Shown here piece after piece: positions 1 to 11,680 of a stretch of 64,000 nucleotides of DNA. Source of the DNA: Parasponia andersonii (Eukaryota > Streptophyta > Magnoliopsida > Rosales > Cannabaceae); assembly GCA_002914805.1 (NCBI GenBank), contig JXTB01000127.1, forward strand, positions 331,858 to 395,857, written 5' to 3'. The notes under the pieces were generated by a model. That model saw nothing but the letters and a program-made list of their open reading frames with translations, was not told where the DNA came from and made no database searches. Positions within the stretch are counted from its first letter, which is position 1, and each line of letters opens with the position of its first letter. The position numbers and the translations under genes were made by a program.

Positions 1-974
1 AGAGTTAATTATGATAGTGGGTATATGGTTCATTGGAGCTTGGGCTTTATGGATCCATCTGGTCCCCTGTCTAGCTCAAATTAAAGCCCAATAATTATTT
101 GATGATCAGTTGAGCCCAAAAAGCTCATTAGAGTTTACTAATCTCTCTATATTTAAGAGAAAAGTTCTCTAGCAACAATATACAAGTGATATACATGAAA
201 CACCCCTCCAGAAGAGAGTGTCACACGAAAATAGAGAGAGAGAGAGTAGAGAAAATAGGCCACCACTAGGGATTCAGTGTCCTCGGTGTTTCGGCCATCC
301 CGAAGAAATCAGTTCGAGAAGATTGTCTTCGTGTTCATCTGCGGATCTCTTTGTTGGGAATCAAGAAGGTAACCATCCACCAGATCAATCAAACAACTTT
401 CGAGAATAGACGAGAAGGTTGTGGAGTGAATCTGGGTATTGTTCTTGTCTAGATCAATAGTTAATTCATTTTAGATCACGATCCGAAACATTTTGTAAAA
501 AGAAAATTTTTAAACAACCAATTCTGCCATGTTTCTTGATTTTACAAAACTATGGTGTTCTTGAAAATAATTTTATGAAAATATTTTCCAGAAATTTATT
601 CGAATAAACACCAATGTAATGAGGCCACAATGGGCAAAATATTAAAGGGTGTCAGGCTAAATTTGAATATAGTCTAATTTAAAATTTTGTACATTTGAGA
701 TTTATTTGGAAATAATCTGGGCAAATCTTGTAAATTGGGTTTAGTGATAAATTGAGTATAAAATCCATGAGTTCAAGAATTGGATCAAAAGCCTATGTAG
801 TTTAGAATCTATGCCTATTTTACGAAACCTACGCAGAAACGAATATTTAGCACAAATTAGAGGTAATTCTTGCTTTTATGCCTATGTCTACAAAAGTGCT
901 TTAAATTAGGGAATTTAATGTAACTCTAAGTGTATAATGATGATCTAATCTCATAATAAATATACATAATTAAA
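1..974. other. Unassigned AT-rich stretch, possibly an LTR fragment
   Basis: No gene is recognisable. The first 480 bases look like the transcribed part of an LTR: a TATA-like stretch near 148-157, a GA-rich run at 231-245 and a moderately GC-rich segment (245-400), but no LTR border or partner copy is visible in the window. A short open frame at 218-409 has no recognisable motif. From 480 to 974 the sequence is plain AT-rich DNA, where part of the LTR split by the neighbouring insertion might lie, but I cannot show this. Confidence 0.25.
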
Positions 975-1639
975 TGTTCATCAATAATAACAAACTTATC
1001 AAGAAACTCCTTGAAAACTTTGTTCATTAGATCCATAAACGCAACATGTGCATTTATTAGTCCAAAAGGCATTACTAGGAACTCATAATGACCATACCTA
1101 GTTCAAAAGGCCGTTTTCTATATGTCCCCTTCCTTAATCTTCAACTGGTGGTACCCTAATCTCAAGTCAATCTTTGAAAATATTGAGACTCTCTATAGTT
1201 GATCAAACAAATCATCAATTCTCGGTAATGGATACTTATTCTTGATAGTTACTTTGTTCAGTTCATTATAATCTATACATGGCCTCATGGTACCATCTTT
1301 CTTTTTCACAAATAATACTGGAGCACCTCAGGGTGAATAGCTAGGATGTATCAATCCCTTGTCTAACAAATCTTGTAACTGCACCTTCAATTCTTATAGT
1401 TCAGCTGGGGCGATTCTATACGGTGCTTTGGAAAAAGGAGCTGTTCCAGGTAAAAGATCAATCACAAACTCAATTTCTCTATCTGGAGGCAAGCCTAGTA
1501 AGTCTTCTAGAAACACCTCTAAAAATTCTTGAACCACAGAAATATCTTCAGGCTTTAGCTTCTGTTCCACTGTAGTATCAACCACACTAGCCAAGTACCC
1601 AATACAATCCTTATTTAACATTCTCCTAGCTTTCATAGC
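975..1639 (-). pseudogene. Chromovirus reverse transcriptase (fossil, partial)
   Basis: Starts with the linker and N-terminal RT block ([28 protein letters not shown]) at 1394-1520, then RT motifs recognisable on the minus strand: [36 protein letters not shown] and [13 protein letters not shown], down to about 980. The catalytic YxDD-type block lies beyond the recognisable end. RNase H and integrase are not present. Broken in several places. Confidence 0.85.
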
Positions 1640-2049
1640 AGAAATCACTTGTAGCTTTCTTTTTCTTGGAATACCATTGAACACAAATTGTTCCTCCCTT
1701 GGTGGCTGAAACTTAACTTGTTTTTATTACAATCAATAATAGCATGATACTTTGTCAACCAATCGATACCCAATATTACATCAAAGTCTTGTATATTTAG
1801 CACTACAAAATCAGCATACAAACTTCTCCCATCAATCAAAATCTAGCATTCCCTTAGAATCTGATTAGAAATGGTTTTATCCCCAAATGGAATTGTGACA
1901 CTATACTTTACTTCTAACAACTCAAGAGTTGTACCCAATTTTCTCACAAATGCATTAGATGCAAATGAATGTGTTACACCAGAATCTATCAATGCATTAG
2001 CAAGAACACAAAAAATTAAGATCTTACCTTCTATAACAAATGGATCGAA
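1640..2049 (-). pseudogene. Chromovirus retropepsin-like protease (fossil)
   Basis: Aspartic-protease region of the same polyprotein. The segment around 1975-2020 corresponds to the ALIDSG..HSFAS active-site block seen more clearly in the plus-strand relative at 22640-22690. The downstream part carries the family-typical block VILGIDWLTKYHAIIDC at about 1730-1785. In intact relatives this enzyme cuts Gag-Pol. It continues into reverse transcriptase. Broken. Confidence 0.8.
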
Positions 2050-3101
2050 TGTTGCCTATTCTGCACTCAAAGTATACACTCGCCCTTGAACTTTCTTCCG
2101 ATCTCTTTGTTGAAGTGTGGGACAATCTTTAGAATAATGACCTACCTTGTGACACTTGAAACACTGATTAGTACCTTTGAAACATTCTCCAGCATGTGAC
2201 TTTCCACACTTGGTACAAGTGGGTTTAGTTGAGGTGGCACCTTTTTCTATTTTAGGTCGATTCACATTTCCTAATTTCTGTTCATTTTTCTTTTGATCTC
2301 CCTGTCTCCATTGTCCAGCTCTTGCCACAAAAGTTGCTTTCTTCTCATTTAGTATCTTTAGCTTAGCATGTTCTGCTTTAAATGCCATGTCAATCACCGC
2401 ACTGAACTCTTTAACCTATACTACAATTACACCTCTTGAAATATCTCCCCTCAAGCCTCTCAAGAAGTACTCAACTTTCTCCTTGTTGTCATTTCTTATC
2501 CATTGGGCAAACCGAGATAGTTCCTTATATTTTCTGATGTATTCCCCAACAGGTTTATTTCCTTGTCATAGATGAAGGAATTCCTCAATCTTTGCTGCCT
2601 TTTCTATGTCATTGAAGTATTTCTCGTAGAACAGCTCTTTAAATGTATCCCATGTAAGATTCTGGGCAGCTAGAGTTACTCTAATCATCTCCCACCAATT
2701 ACGAGCTCCTATTTTCAACATATAAACAACACATGACACTCTGTCCTCATCATAAGTCTCATATATTCAAAGATAACTTCCAAGGATTTTATCCATTCCT
2801 CTGCTATATATGGATCCGCTCCACCCACAAAATCTATAGGATGTTGCTTCTTAATTCTTTCATTAATTGGCTCAGAATTTTCTTGTCTTAGAGGAATCAC
2901 TAGAGGTGGTAGTTGGTTTTGATTTCTCTCAAACATGAGTCTCATCTGTTGCATCTGTTCATTATGCATCCTTGCTTGCTCCCTAATTAAATTTGCCAAA
3001 TTTTCAACCACATGACCCAAATCTCACTCTAATCGAGGTCTTTGTGCATCCTGTGATCTTTCTTCTTCAGGTTGAGTTCTAGCCTTTCTTTTAGGAGCCA
3101 T
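2050..3101 (-). pseudogene. gag: Chromovirus gag (fossil)
   Basis: Capsid/nucleocapsid region of the 975-5725 element. It opens with a basic start (MAPKRKAR) at 3101. A region typical of Ty3 gag (HPIDFVGGADPYIAEEW) is read at about 2760-2880, and nucleocapsid cysteine motifs at 2116-2230 (CTKCGKSHAGEC followed by CFKCHKVGHYSKDC, a CX2CX4HX4C knuckle). In living relatives this protein packages element RNA into virus-like particles. The frame is broken in more than one place, so no product is expected. Protease follows directly downstream. Confidence 0.85.
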
Positions 3102-3291
3102 TCATCCTGTGTAGTGCCCTTTTTATAATTTATTTTATCACCAGCCAATAATAGACATATGCAACAATTATTTATGTACAAATAAGAAAATTAATCAAAT
3201 AAACATGTAAACATACCAGTTGACTGAGTCGCCATTCCAATACATGCTCATATGCCTTTTCTTGGTTATCTATACAAATATTTTAACCTCA

Positions 3292-3303
3292 ACTCTGATA
3301 CCA
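3292..3303 (-). other. Primer-binding site, tRNA-Met type
   Basis: The minus strand reads TGGTATCAGAGT, one base off the standard initiator-Met primer site TGGTATCAGAGC. It lies directly downstream of the LTR and upstream of gag, and so fixes the orientation of the element. Confidence 0.8.
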
Positions 3304-3307
3304 CAAG

Positions 3308-5725
3308 TATAAAACTCCCCGGCTATACTACATAGAAATACGCTCACTTATAAGAGCTAAACAGTGTTATCTTACTTTTATTGACCTTGCAAAAGCGGAA
3401 AGTAAAGGATAAATTTAAACTTTTCTGTTTAGTTCTGAAAACATCTGTGATACACCTATTTTATATGGCAGTAATATATACATTTTGTACGATACAAAAC
3501 ACAGTTCTAATACTATTCACAACTCCCACAGAATCACTACATATACATACGTAGTAAAAATATATACAAGGTTCTCAAAAGGTGCTCTTTCAGTTCAAAA
3601 TTGGCATATGGATAGCAATGAGTGGAAATAGCTCAGCCAACATTACTCCTAGTCCTAGTCCTGAGCATCTGCATTACAAGAACTAATTGAGCAATGGCCC
3701 AGTAAATGGAAATCCATGCATGCTTATGAATAATTTGCATATAAAACTTATTAATCTTTGTACTCTTAATTTCCTTAAAAAACATTAATATTCCAATCAT
3801 ATTTGGGCTCCCTTCTTTGTATAGTTCCTAACTCAGTGACATAGTAGGTATCCTATTAATAAATATCATTTGATGCTTACCCTATCTTCGAATTAACCTC
3901 AAGAGATTTGACCTCCCTCTTGTTTGGCTCACCCTGTCTTGGACTTAACCTCGAGGGATTTCACCATGTTTACCTACTAGATCAGCAAGATAAGAACCAT
4001 ACCCCACTTTAAAATAAATAATGTTTAGGGTATAGGACTCTTTATTAAAATCATAACCTGTAAATAATTATTTTCTGCATACAAACATGGCATACCTTAT
4101 GAAAATGATATGAACAATTTTAACATATATAAATCTCAATATCATAAATACATCAGCTTTAATATATAGAATCATATTCGTAGGTTCTTGTGATGCTAAA
4201 AGGGAATTTCCACTTACTTTGAGTCTTTAGAAATAAAATAAGGTGAAGGCAGATTCTTCTCTAAAGGAAGCTTAATGTGTTTAATGATCTATTCAAGACA
4301 TTTTAGTTCCCTTTTAAACACTTTTTTTTTGAAAATATATCATACATCAAATTAATAAGAATATAACAAATTATGTCAGCCCATAATTGCATATTCTTGT
4401 TGTGACCAATAACTGTTTTATGTCCATGTCTCTAAACATACTCACACCATGATAAGTATATTTCCTAGTATTTAGAATAATAATAAAACTTGTCATATTC
4501 ATTAATCATTATAATCTCTCCAAAAACCTGAATTAAATTTATTGTGTCTAACAAATTTGCATCAATGAATATAAGGTATGAAAATAAGAAGTAGATGTGA
4601 GAATAGAAACTTCCATATCAGGTTAGACATAAAATATTAAAAAATGATAAAAGAAGAATAACTAGTCTACTAAATAATAATAATAAAAAACTTTATCATC
4701 ACTTAAAAGAAGTAATTTCCCAATCATATATGTTGCTCAGCTAACAACCATTATCATAAAAAAAATAAAAGTAATCTATAGTTTCTAGACAATTAAAGTA
4801 AGCTCCAAAATCAAAACAAGGCATCTTAAATCATATGTATAGGTATCTATATATATATATATAGAGAGAAACATTACATGCTAGATTCTTAAAACTGAGA
4901 AATGTTTTATTTCCTAGCATTAAGTACTCCTATCTAGTGGTAAGGAGAAGAGTGGATGCATGATCATTAAAAAAAAATAAACATCAATATATGAGACTAA
5001 AACTATTAAAGGTAACAAACCTTAAGAAAATATGCTCACCCTTGTTATAGATAAGATTGAGTTGATTTACTGAACTTAATTCACAGTAAATCGTGTGGAG
5101 CTATCGCTTGAGGTAAAGAGATATGAGAGAGGGAGAAAGAGTGGGTCATTTCTGAGGAGGGCTTTCGGGAATTAAAAAAAATGCTAATTTATTTTAGTGT
5201 AAATGAGTTTGACTCGGTTAGAAAAACTCTTAAATAATTCATAGCCTAGCTGACCTCTTATAAATAAAGAAAACAATAATAATAATAATAGTAATACTTA
5301 TAATAGTCACTTATAGATATCCTATATGACTGGTCAAACACATAACTTATTTTAATTAATAGTGCAAAATAATGACATTAAAATAGAACTACTCTCTTCT
5401 AAAGAAAAATAACAAATATACACATATAGTAAAACATACAAAATTACATCTGCCTAAGTTGTTGTTAAGAACAATAGAAGAAGTATTTATCCATTAGGAG
5501 ATGACCTAGGACCCTTAGCACATCAATTTCTTCTCGGATATGAAAACTGACCTTTCACTGTACATAAAACTAGGAATTTTATTAGTTAATTCAAAAATTT
5601 TATATATCATAATAAGCACTTAAATCAAGCATTTTATTTATGAAAATAAATATGAGTATAGCAAACTGACATGGTAAAATGTTTATTATTGGCAAGATCA
5701 ACATGTGAGAATTTCAGGTACTACA
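3308..5725 (-). repeat. 5' LTR of the minus-strand chromovirus
   Basis: The upper border reads TGTAGTACC on the minus strand at 5725; the lower border is near 3308, a few bases from the primer site. The length of about 2.4 kb is usual for Tekay-type LTRs. The stretch around 3640-3720 matches the order of motifs in the other chromovirus LTRs of the window (a 'lower-case CATGCATG, then ACTG..., then TGATGCAG-like' series). The exact lower border is uncertain by a few bases. No protein gene is present in it. Confidence 0.75.
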
Positions 5726-6053
5726 CTATTTTGATCAAGCTAGAGCACCTCAGCATCTGCCTTCTAAGGTTGGTCTGCCACAGTGCTCTTAGTACAGCAT
5801 TGCAGTGCTCTTGCTTCTAGAATTTGTTCTTTTTGTCCCTTTTTTAGCATCATTTTTGCTCATTCTTATATCGGCTTGCCTTATTGAGTCCTAAAATGTA
5901 TAAAGGTGCCTTGAAACTCCCGTTTTTTCCAATAATTGACCTTGATTCTTATTTATTCATGAATTCTATAAAAACACATTAAAACATATCAAACTAACAA
6001 AAATTCTTGAAAAAGCATAAATACTTAAAATCAAAAGGTAATTGATTTGTCAC
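5726..6053 (-). repeat. Start of the 3' LTR of the Athila/Tat-type element
   Basis: The minus strand reads TGACAAATCAATTACC from 6053, immediately after a purine-rich tract (AAGGAGG, within 6058-6070), the arrangement expected of a polypurine tract followed by a 3' LTR. It is interrupted at 5726 by the 5' LTR of the neighbouring chromovirus. The assignment rests on position and the purine tract, not on a second copy. Confidence 0.45.
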
Positions 6054-6059
6054 TAAATT

Positions 6060-6980
6060 ACCTCCTTATCACGTTCCATAGCTTGCCTATCCTTAATGTC
6101 ACCACACTCACATTTTTTTTGGATTAAATACTAGTGAAGATCATAGCTTGCCCAAAATATGTGCCTCAAAGTGGTTTACAATTATAGCAAGTTCACCAAT
6201 CTGAGTCTCCAAGTTGTGGATAGCATTCTTGTTCTCTACTTGAGTTAGAGTGAGTTGCTAGCAAGGGCCTTAACTAAGTCCACCAATGATGCACTAGAGC
6301 CTTGAAAATCTTGAGGCCTTTATGACCTCAGTTGGTTGAAAGCCAATGGTCTAGCAGGAGTAGTAGATTATAGATTTCTAGAGCAACGAGAATTGGGATG
6401 ATCCTTCCATGTTAGGTTGTAAATGGATGAGTAGCGGTTATAACTCTGCTAGTCATTTGATGGGAATGGAAATCCACCCATAGCATTAACTTACTTCTGT
6501 ATACCCTCTACTAGTGTAGAGTATGCATTAGTGGTAAGGATGATGTTGGATCACATGCCATATGCTCTAGTCTGAATCGGTCCTCCCTTATACATCTATT
6601 GGACCATGGTAATGAGGTTGGCCAATTGTTGCCCAATAATGGTGGAATATCATTCATCTTTCTAACAGTGGCTCTTGGTGGATGTTGAACTATTGACTTG
6701 TGGCTCCTATATTAGAAATCAAAGCACAGGCTTGTTCGGTGTGTTGTAAACAAGCGCTCCTCTACTAACTATATCAATCATACTTCTCACAATAGTGTCC
6801 AACAGCTCATAAAAATACCATATAAGAAGTTGCTCAGAAATTTGATCGTGAGGACATGATGCACATAGTTTCTTGAATCTCTCTACTCATTTCCTAGATG
6901 AGATTTGTCTCCTTTTGAATAATTCCTACTTTGGAAGTTGGGAAGTACTTCTCTAGGAAAATCTTCTTCATATCATTCTA
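6060..6980 (-). pseudogene. gag: Athila/Tat-type gag, central and C-terminal part (fossil)
   Basis: On the minus strand, the stretch just below 6980 reads KKIFLEKYFPTSK and then a block like the conserved IDAASGGAL..KTP..A..LI motif of Athila/Tat gag (about 6700-6800). This is the capsid region that in living relatives self-assembles into particles. The gag resumes on the other side of the solo LTR at 9917. Many breaks; the lower part (6060-6500) is hard to follow. The family assignment is good, but the choice between Athila and Tat is not certain. Confidence 0.65.
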
Positions 6981-9911
6981 TGTAATGTCCAAGATTCTGA
7001 CATACATAATAAGCCAATAATAAACATGTTCATATTGCATAATAGACATATCAAGTGACTAGAATCAGCTTTACAGTAAATTTCTCATTCTTTATTGTTA
7101 AATACTTTCAATATGTTTTATTGTACTAATATTTATTGAAGTATTTTCATGCAGTGTAAAGGCTTAGTACCCTCAGAGAGAGAGAGATAGGTGTGTGAAA
7201 AAAAAAATAAAGAATATATATTCATGAATACAATACAATGTGCTCATGCATTAAAATCAAGTTTGATGATAACTAGGTAAAATAGTAGTTTTTTTGGTAA
7301 AATGTATTTTCATGTTTTTTAGAGCTAAATTCATTGTACGTTTAACACACCATAGCTTTAATATAATGTTTTGGACTTATTTCTAGCATTTTCAAAAATG
7401 TTCATTCTAGGTAAACACGAGATGGCAGTCACTATACTGAACTGTGTTTAATTACACTAAGCTATCTTAGATTCAGCTTAATCGCGTAATGTCATCTTTG
7501 TGTATTCTATCAATTGGGAAATTATACTATATTTGCATTGTCAATTAGAGTCTAATAGAATTTCTTTTTATGTTTAATGATTGGTTATGGGGCTAGGTAC
7601 CATCAAATTAGAATAAGATTGGCCATATAGGATCATAAGTCAAAGTATGACAAGATTTCACTTTCTAAGCTAGGTTTCACCATTTTGGTCTACACTTGAG
7701 TGTATTGGAATGACTAACAAAGTGGTGAGTAAGCCAAGAGTGATTTAAAACTGGACACATGGATAGTTAGAGTGTGAAATACCGAAAATACCGCTTAGAA
7801 TTTAAGTTATGTCATTCTTAGCCTTTAAGTATTGATTTTTGACCAAATCTGGTCATTTCCTTCCTCTTTCTCTCCAGCCACGATTTGAACCACTCCAGCC
7901 ACTTTCTATACTTCTCTCAGCTCCCCTTAACCATTTCCAAGAGTTTCTAAGTGGTAAAACTCAATTTGGAGCTCAAGAAAACAAGATAGGTCCAAACTAG
8001 TCAAGGTAATTCTACAAGTTCTTCTTCCTAGGTTTTGTATTGTTATTTCAATTCTCTACTTGATACTACTTAAGTAATATTTCCTCTAAGTCTTCTTGAG
8101 TCCTAAGATCATTTTCAAAGCCTTAGAAATCAGTTTTGTGGAAGTAGAAGGCAAGAGTTTCAACAAAAGGTCAAACTAGTCAAGGTGAGTTTTTTTGTGG
8201 AGTTTAGAATTGGTAATTTATTTCCATTACTTTAACTCTTTAATTAAAGCTTTTATTTGATGAATTAAGGTCTAAAGAAACCTTATATATGGCTGAAAAA
8301 ATAGAATTGAAGTGGAAGATTAAAGTTAGTCTTAAAGCCCCAAAGTTTGCTACTTGTGGATTCAAGTGTTTTAAAGTATTCCATTGTTAGAATAAGCTCC
8401 CCATACTTGTAATCTGATTTTATAAAATTGAAATGTATATTTTGTTGATCCAATGACGTAAATACATGTGTTTTGTTGCTGTTTGTGACAATAGAAAAGT
8501 GTAAAAGTGGTTTTAAGCTTTGTTTAAAATGAAAGGAATTGAAGTATACCTAGGTTGCTCTAAATGATCCTCTTGAAGCTATATATGTGAGAATTGGCTT
8601 GTTGATTGTTATTACAGGTCTTAAACCATGATTTTAATCATGTGGGGATGTCATAAAAATAGGGGAGGTGCTGTCCAAATATTTCTAGAACTAAATGGTA
8701 CCATTTAGAAGCTAATGGACTAGTTTTTATGAAAGTAGATTACATTTTGGTTCATTTTGTGATTAGGGTTCCTTCTTTTGTAAAAGCTGTGATTCGGTCT
8801 TGTACTTGTTTTCTTTAACCATTTTACATTGTAGTAATAATGCTAGTAAGAAAATTGACATCAGGTCTTCCACACACCTTGCCACAGAGGATACTGACCC
8901 TTTCCACTATCTTTTCTACCGGACACAAGGTAAGTGAAGATTTATTTTAACTGCATCACAAGAACAATAGTAGATACAAGATGTTTTCTTACATTCTTAT
9001 ATATATTATTTCAATTATATGTTATTTATAATATTATTGTAAAGTTTACAGAAACATAAGTATGGCATTATCATTTAAGCATGATTTTCAAAGAAGTGAA
9101 GTTTTCCACACATTGAATTTAAAGTAGTACCATTGTACAAATTTTGCGAGATATATTTTAAGTACAGTGTTTAGTCTGTCTGCGTTGGGTAAGTATGGTT
9201 TGCACAGGCATCCGTCCCGCATAGGTGGGCACGGCTTATCGACTGCTGGGACTGAGTACTGTACTATGAGATTTCTCAAGTGCATTACTTAGTCGGTCTG
9301 CGTTGGGTAGGTATGGTACACATTGGCCATGTGTTTCCTTCCCGCATAGGTGGGCATGGCCTACCGACTGCCGCGACTTTGTAATGTACTCAAGAGCCCT
9401 ATAAAGAAATGTTTTCTAAGAAAAGTACATCAAAATGAAAAGTTATGAAAGAAAGAGTACAATAGGAATTTCAATAAAGTTCATGCATGAAACATGTTCA
9501 CGAGCATGCATGATCTTTACTTACTGATCATTAGCTCATTTAGTTTCTATGATACAGATGAGGACATTTTTGATGTATAGAGTTACTGGTTGGCTAGCAC
9601 GCTTTCTTGTCGCTATGATCATACCGATGTAGACGAGCTTGACTTGTGGGCGGTGTTTTCTTTGTATTTTGTTATTCTAGTGTGTTGTAAATATTACTGC
9701 TGATGGTAAGATAAATTGATAAGGAGTTTTAGTTGTATATTTTGTAAAGACACTTTCAAAAAGTAATGCCACGTAGTTTCTTTTGTTATGGAGCTCGAAA
9801 AGTTTAAATTTGGCCCACCTTTTTGGAAAAACTAAAAATATGATTTATAAAAGAGTAATGCTTCCTAGTTTGACCTGCATAGTCATATAATTAAGCCAAG
9901 GGGGCGTTATA
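6981..9911 (+). repeat. Solo chromovirus LTR, 2.9 kb
   Basis: The borders are TGTAATGTCC at 6981 and GGCGTTATA at 9911. The same 5 bases, TTCTA, lie on both sides (6976-6980 and 9912-9916), and gag of one host element flanks it on both sides. That is the mark of an insertion later reduced to one LTR by recombination. The body matches other chromovirus LTRs of the window (for example 52484-54041 and, reversed, 17200-19368), including the GTAGACGAGCTTGAC stretch near 9630. No internal domains. Confidence 0.9.
9171..9405 (+). repeat. Tandem duplication inside the solo LTR, about 115-119 bp x 2
   Basis: Two diverged copies (9171-9289 and 9290-about 9405) share TCTGCGTTGGGTA and CCCGCATAGGTGGGCA. 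Each copy can fold back on itself: in the second, AGTCGGT near its start is complementary to ACCGACT near 9362. A related but differently built block occurs in the LTR at about 53290-53520. Confidence 0.75.
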
Positions 9912-9916
9912 TTCTA

Positions 9917-10305
9917 GGTGTTGACAGTGCCTAGGTTTAAGTAATAGAGTCATTCCTTTACAGGATCTATAAGAGAGAAAAGAGAGGCTCAGAACTTGAC
10001 TTGTTCTTCCAAAATCCCATTGGGTTTCATGCTTTAATAGAGAACGTAAATCTCCTTCAATCATTAGTTGGAATCCTCTCCAACAATGCCATGGAATGTT
10101 AGGAGTAGAGGATTAGCCTTCTTGACATTAGTTTAAAAGCTACATTTAGTTGAGGATACTCAATCCATAGCTATTATTGGTCGAGAATAAGAGCCGCTAA
10201 CTCCTTCAGGGTAGCATGATTGTTGGCCATCACCTTATCTTTGTTTTCTTCAGCCAATTGGTCTAAGGATACTAATGAGAATGATGATAGGACGTCGATG
10301 CAAAC
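9917..10305 (-). pseudogene. gag: Athila/Tat-type gag, N-terminal part (fossil)
   Basis: The minus strand shows the family's usual opening near 10229 (MANNHATLKELAAL, compare MADNRTLKELA of Athila gag). Towards 9917 it reads the FSL..PVKEWLY-like block that normally precedes the W..L...FL..FFP segment found just beyond the solo LTR at 6980. The leader upstream runs to 10305 and is interrupted there by the second solo LTR. Broken. Confidence 0.65.
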
Positions 10306-11675
10306 TGTTTAATTGATGTCTATTTATATGCATTATATGTACTTTTCTTTAATATTTTTAAGCTTATACTTTTGTGAAATTCTCTAATATTCTATCTCAT
10401 TGTATTGTTCTATTTGTGTTTTTATTATAGAAAGAAAGACAATTATCACTTTGATGAAAAAACTGTCAAAAATGGAGCTAAAGTGGACAAGAAGAGGTCT
10501 CAGGTAGCAACTGAAGCATGGTTGTGCCTCTCACCGAAAGCAAGGGTGCCCCGTTCCCATGGGAAGTAACCTTTTGCCTCCCTTACTATCAGGTGGCACC
10601 CCTGCACCACTCAAGTGACATGACTACACCCTTGACTCCACTTGGATATATTTTTAATGACCTTTAAGGGTATAGATCACTCCGTTTTGAAGAATCAATG
10701 GTGGAAATTCATGTGTCCCTATGTGTACTCGAATTTGACACAGATGGAGATCTAATAAAATAATAGATGCACACTTTTCGGGGTAGATTTTGGAGCAACA
10801 AAATTTACAGAATTAAGAGAGGCTTTGAGCTTCGTTCTTGGAGATTTTCTAGAAGATTTTTTGGAGGATTCAAGATTAGAGGCTCTTTCACCATAGTTTT
10901 TTCTCTTCTTCCTCTTCTTTATTTTTATTTTTGTTTTACTTTTTGAAGTTGTAATTGGGGATGTTAATAGACATAACTATATGTTTCTAGTTTCTTTTCT
11001 ACGGACTTGATGTAGCGCTAAATACTCTATGTTTTGATTATTTTATAATTTATTAGTGAAATTTTCTCATTAGTCATTTGTATTTCTTGATTGCTCATTG
11101 TTTCTAATTAGATTAGGAAATCATTTAGTTGATCATTGCTTATGACTTTAATGCTTAGAAAAGATTGGTTCACTTGTTTAGTTTAAGAAATGCATGTTTA
11201 GTAGTTAATTAGTTCGGGAAGCCATTAACAATAGGTCAATCGTTAAAGGTGACTTAATGCATATTTAATTAGATAATTTAGGCCAGGATAACATATTGCC
11301 TAGTTTCATATAGAGATTCATTCAACGCTCAGGAGAGGTAGTGAGACTAAATTCACCATTGATTAATGAATTATAGGAAATTAGTTAATGATTGCAAAAT
11401 AGGATAACATAGATATTTGGAGTGAAATTGAATCTCTAGGTCATTTTCAAAGATTTATCCCTTTTTGGTATTTTGTATCTTCTTCAATCTTGTTTTTAAT
11501 TCGTCTAATTGTATTTATTTACTTTTCAATTTTTAATTGAAAATTTATTAGCATAGATAAAATTAGATTGCAAATATCATAGTAATTGACATAATTCAAA
11601 AATAAACGGTACGACAACCTAATATTTCCACTTTATTACGTTTTTTACAATTTCGTGTGCTCGCAAATATTTTCA
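10306..11675 (+). repeat. Solo LTR, Athila-like, 1.37 kb
   Basis: Borders TGTTTAATTG at 10306 and AATATTTTCA at 11675, with the identical 5-bp duplication CAAAC at 10301-10305 and 11676-11680. Length, TG...CA ends and general layout (pyrimidine-rich part at about 10890-10945, then phrases such as GGAAGCCATTAACAATAGG) resemble the Athila LTRs at 59033-60442. No primer site or coding region is attached. It sits in the leader of the minus-strand Athila/Tat-type element. Confidence 0.85.
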
Positions 11676-11680
11676 CAAAC

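Larger units (their letters stand above)
975..5725 (-). mobile_element. Ty3/gypsy chromovirus (Tekay/Del-like) copy, 5' half
   Basis: In minus-strand order: a 2.4-kb 5' LTR (5725 to 3308), a tRNA-Met primer site, gag with a zinc knuckle, protease, and reverse transcriptase running to about 975, where the recognisable element ends. Integrase and 3' LTR are absent from the window. The LTR begins TGTAGTACCTG and shares the early motif CCAATAATAAACAT with the other chromovirus LTRs here, so it is a related but distinct family. It is a broken fossil with several breaks. The LTR start abuts the LTR of a minus-strand Athila/Tat-like element at 5726, which is the likely insertion target. Confidence 0.85.

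Noticed and set aside
9160-9410. Repeat-spacer pattern considered as a CRISPR-like array
   Set aside because: Only two long diverged units in a plant LTR, with no short identical repeats.
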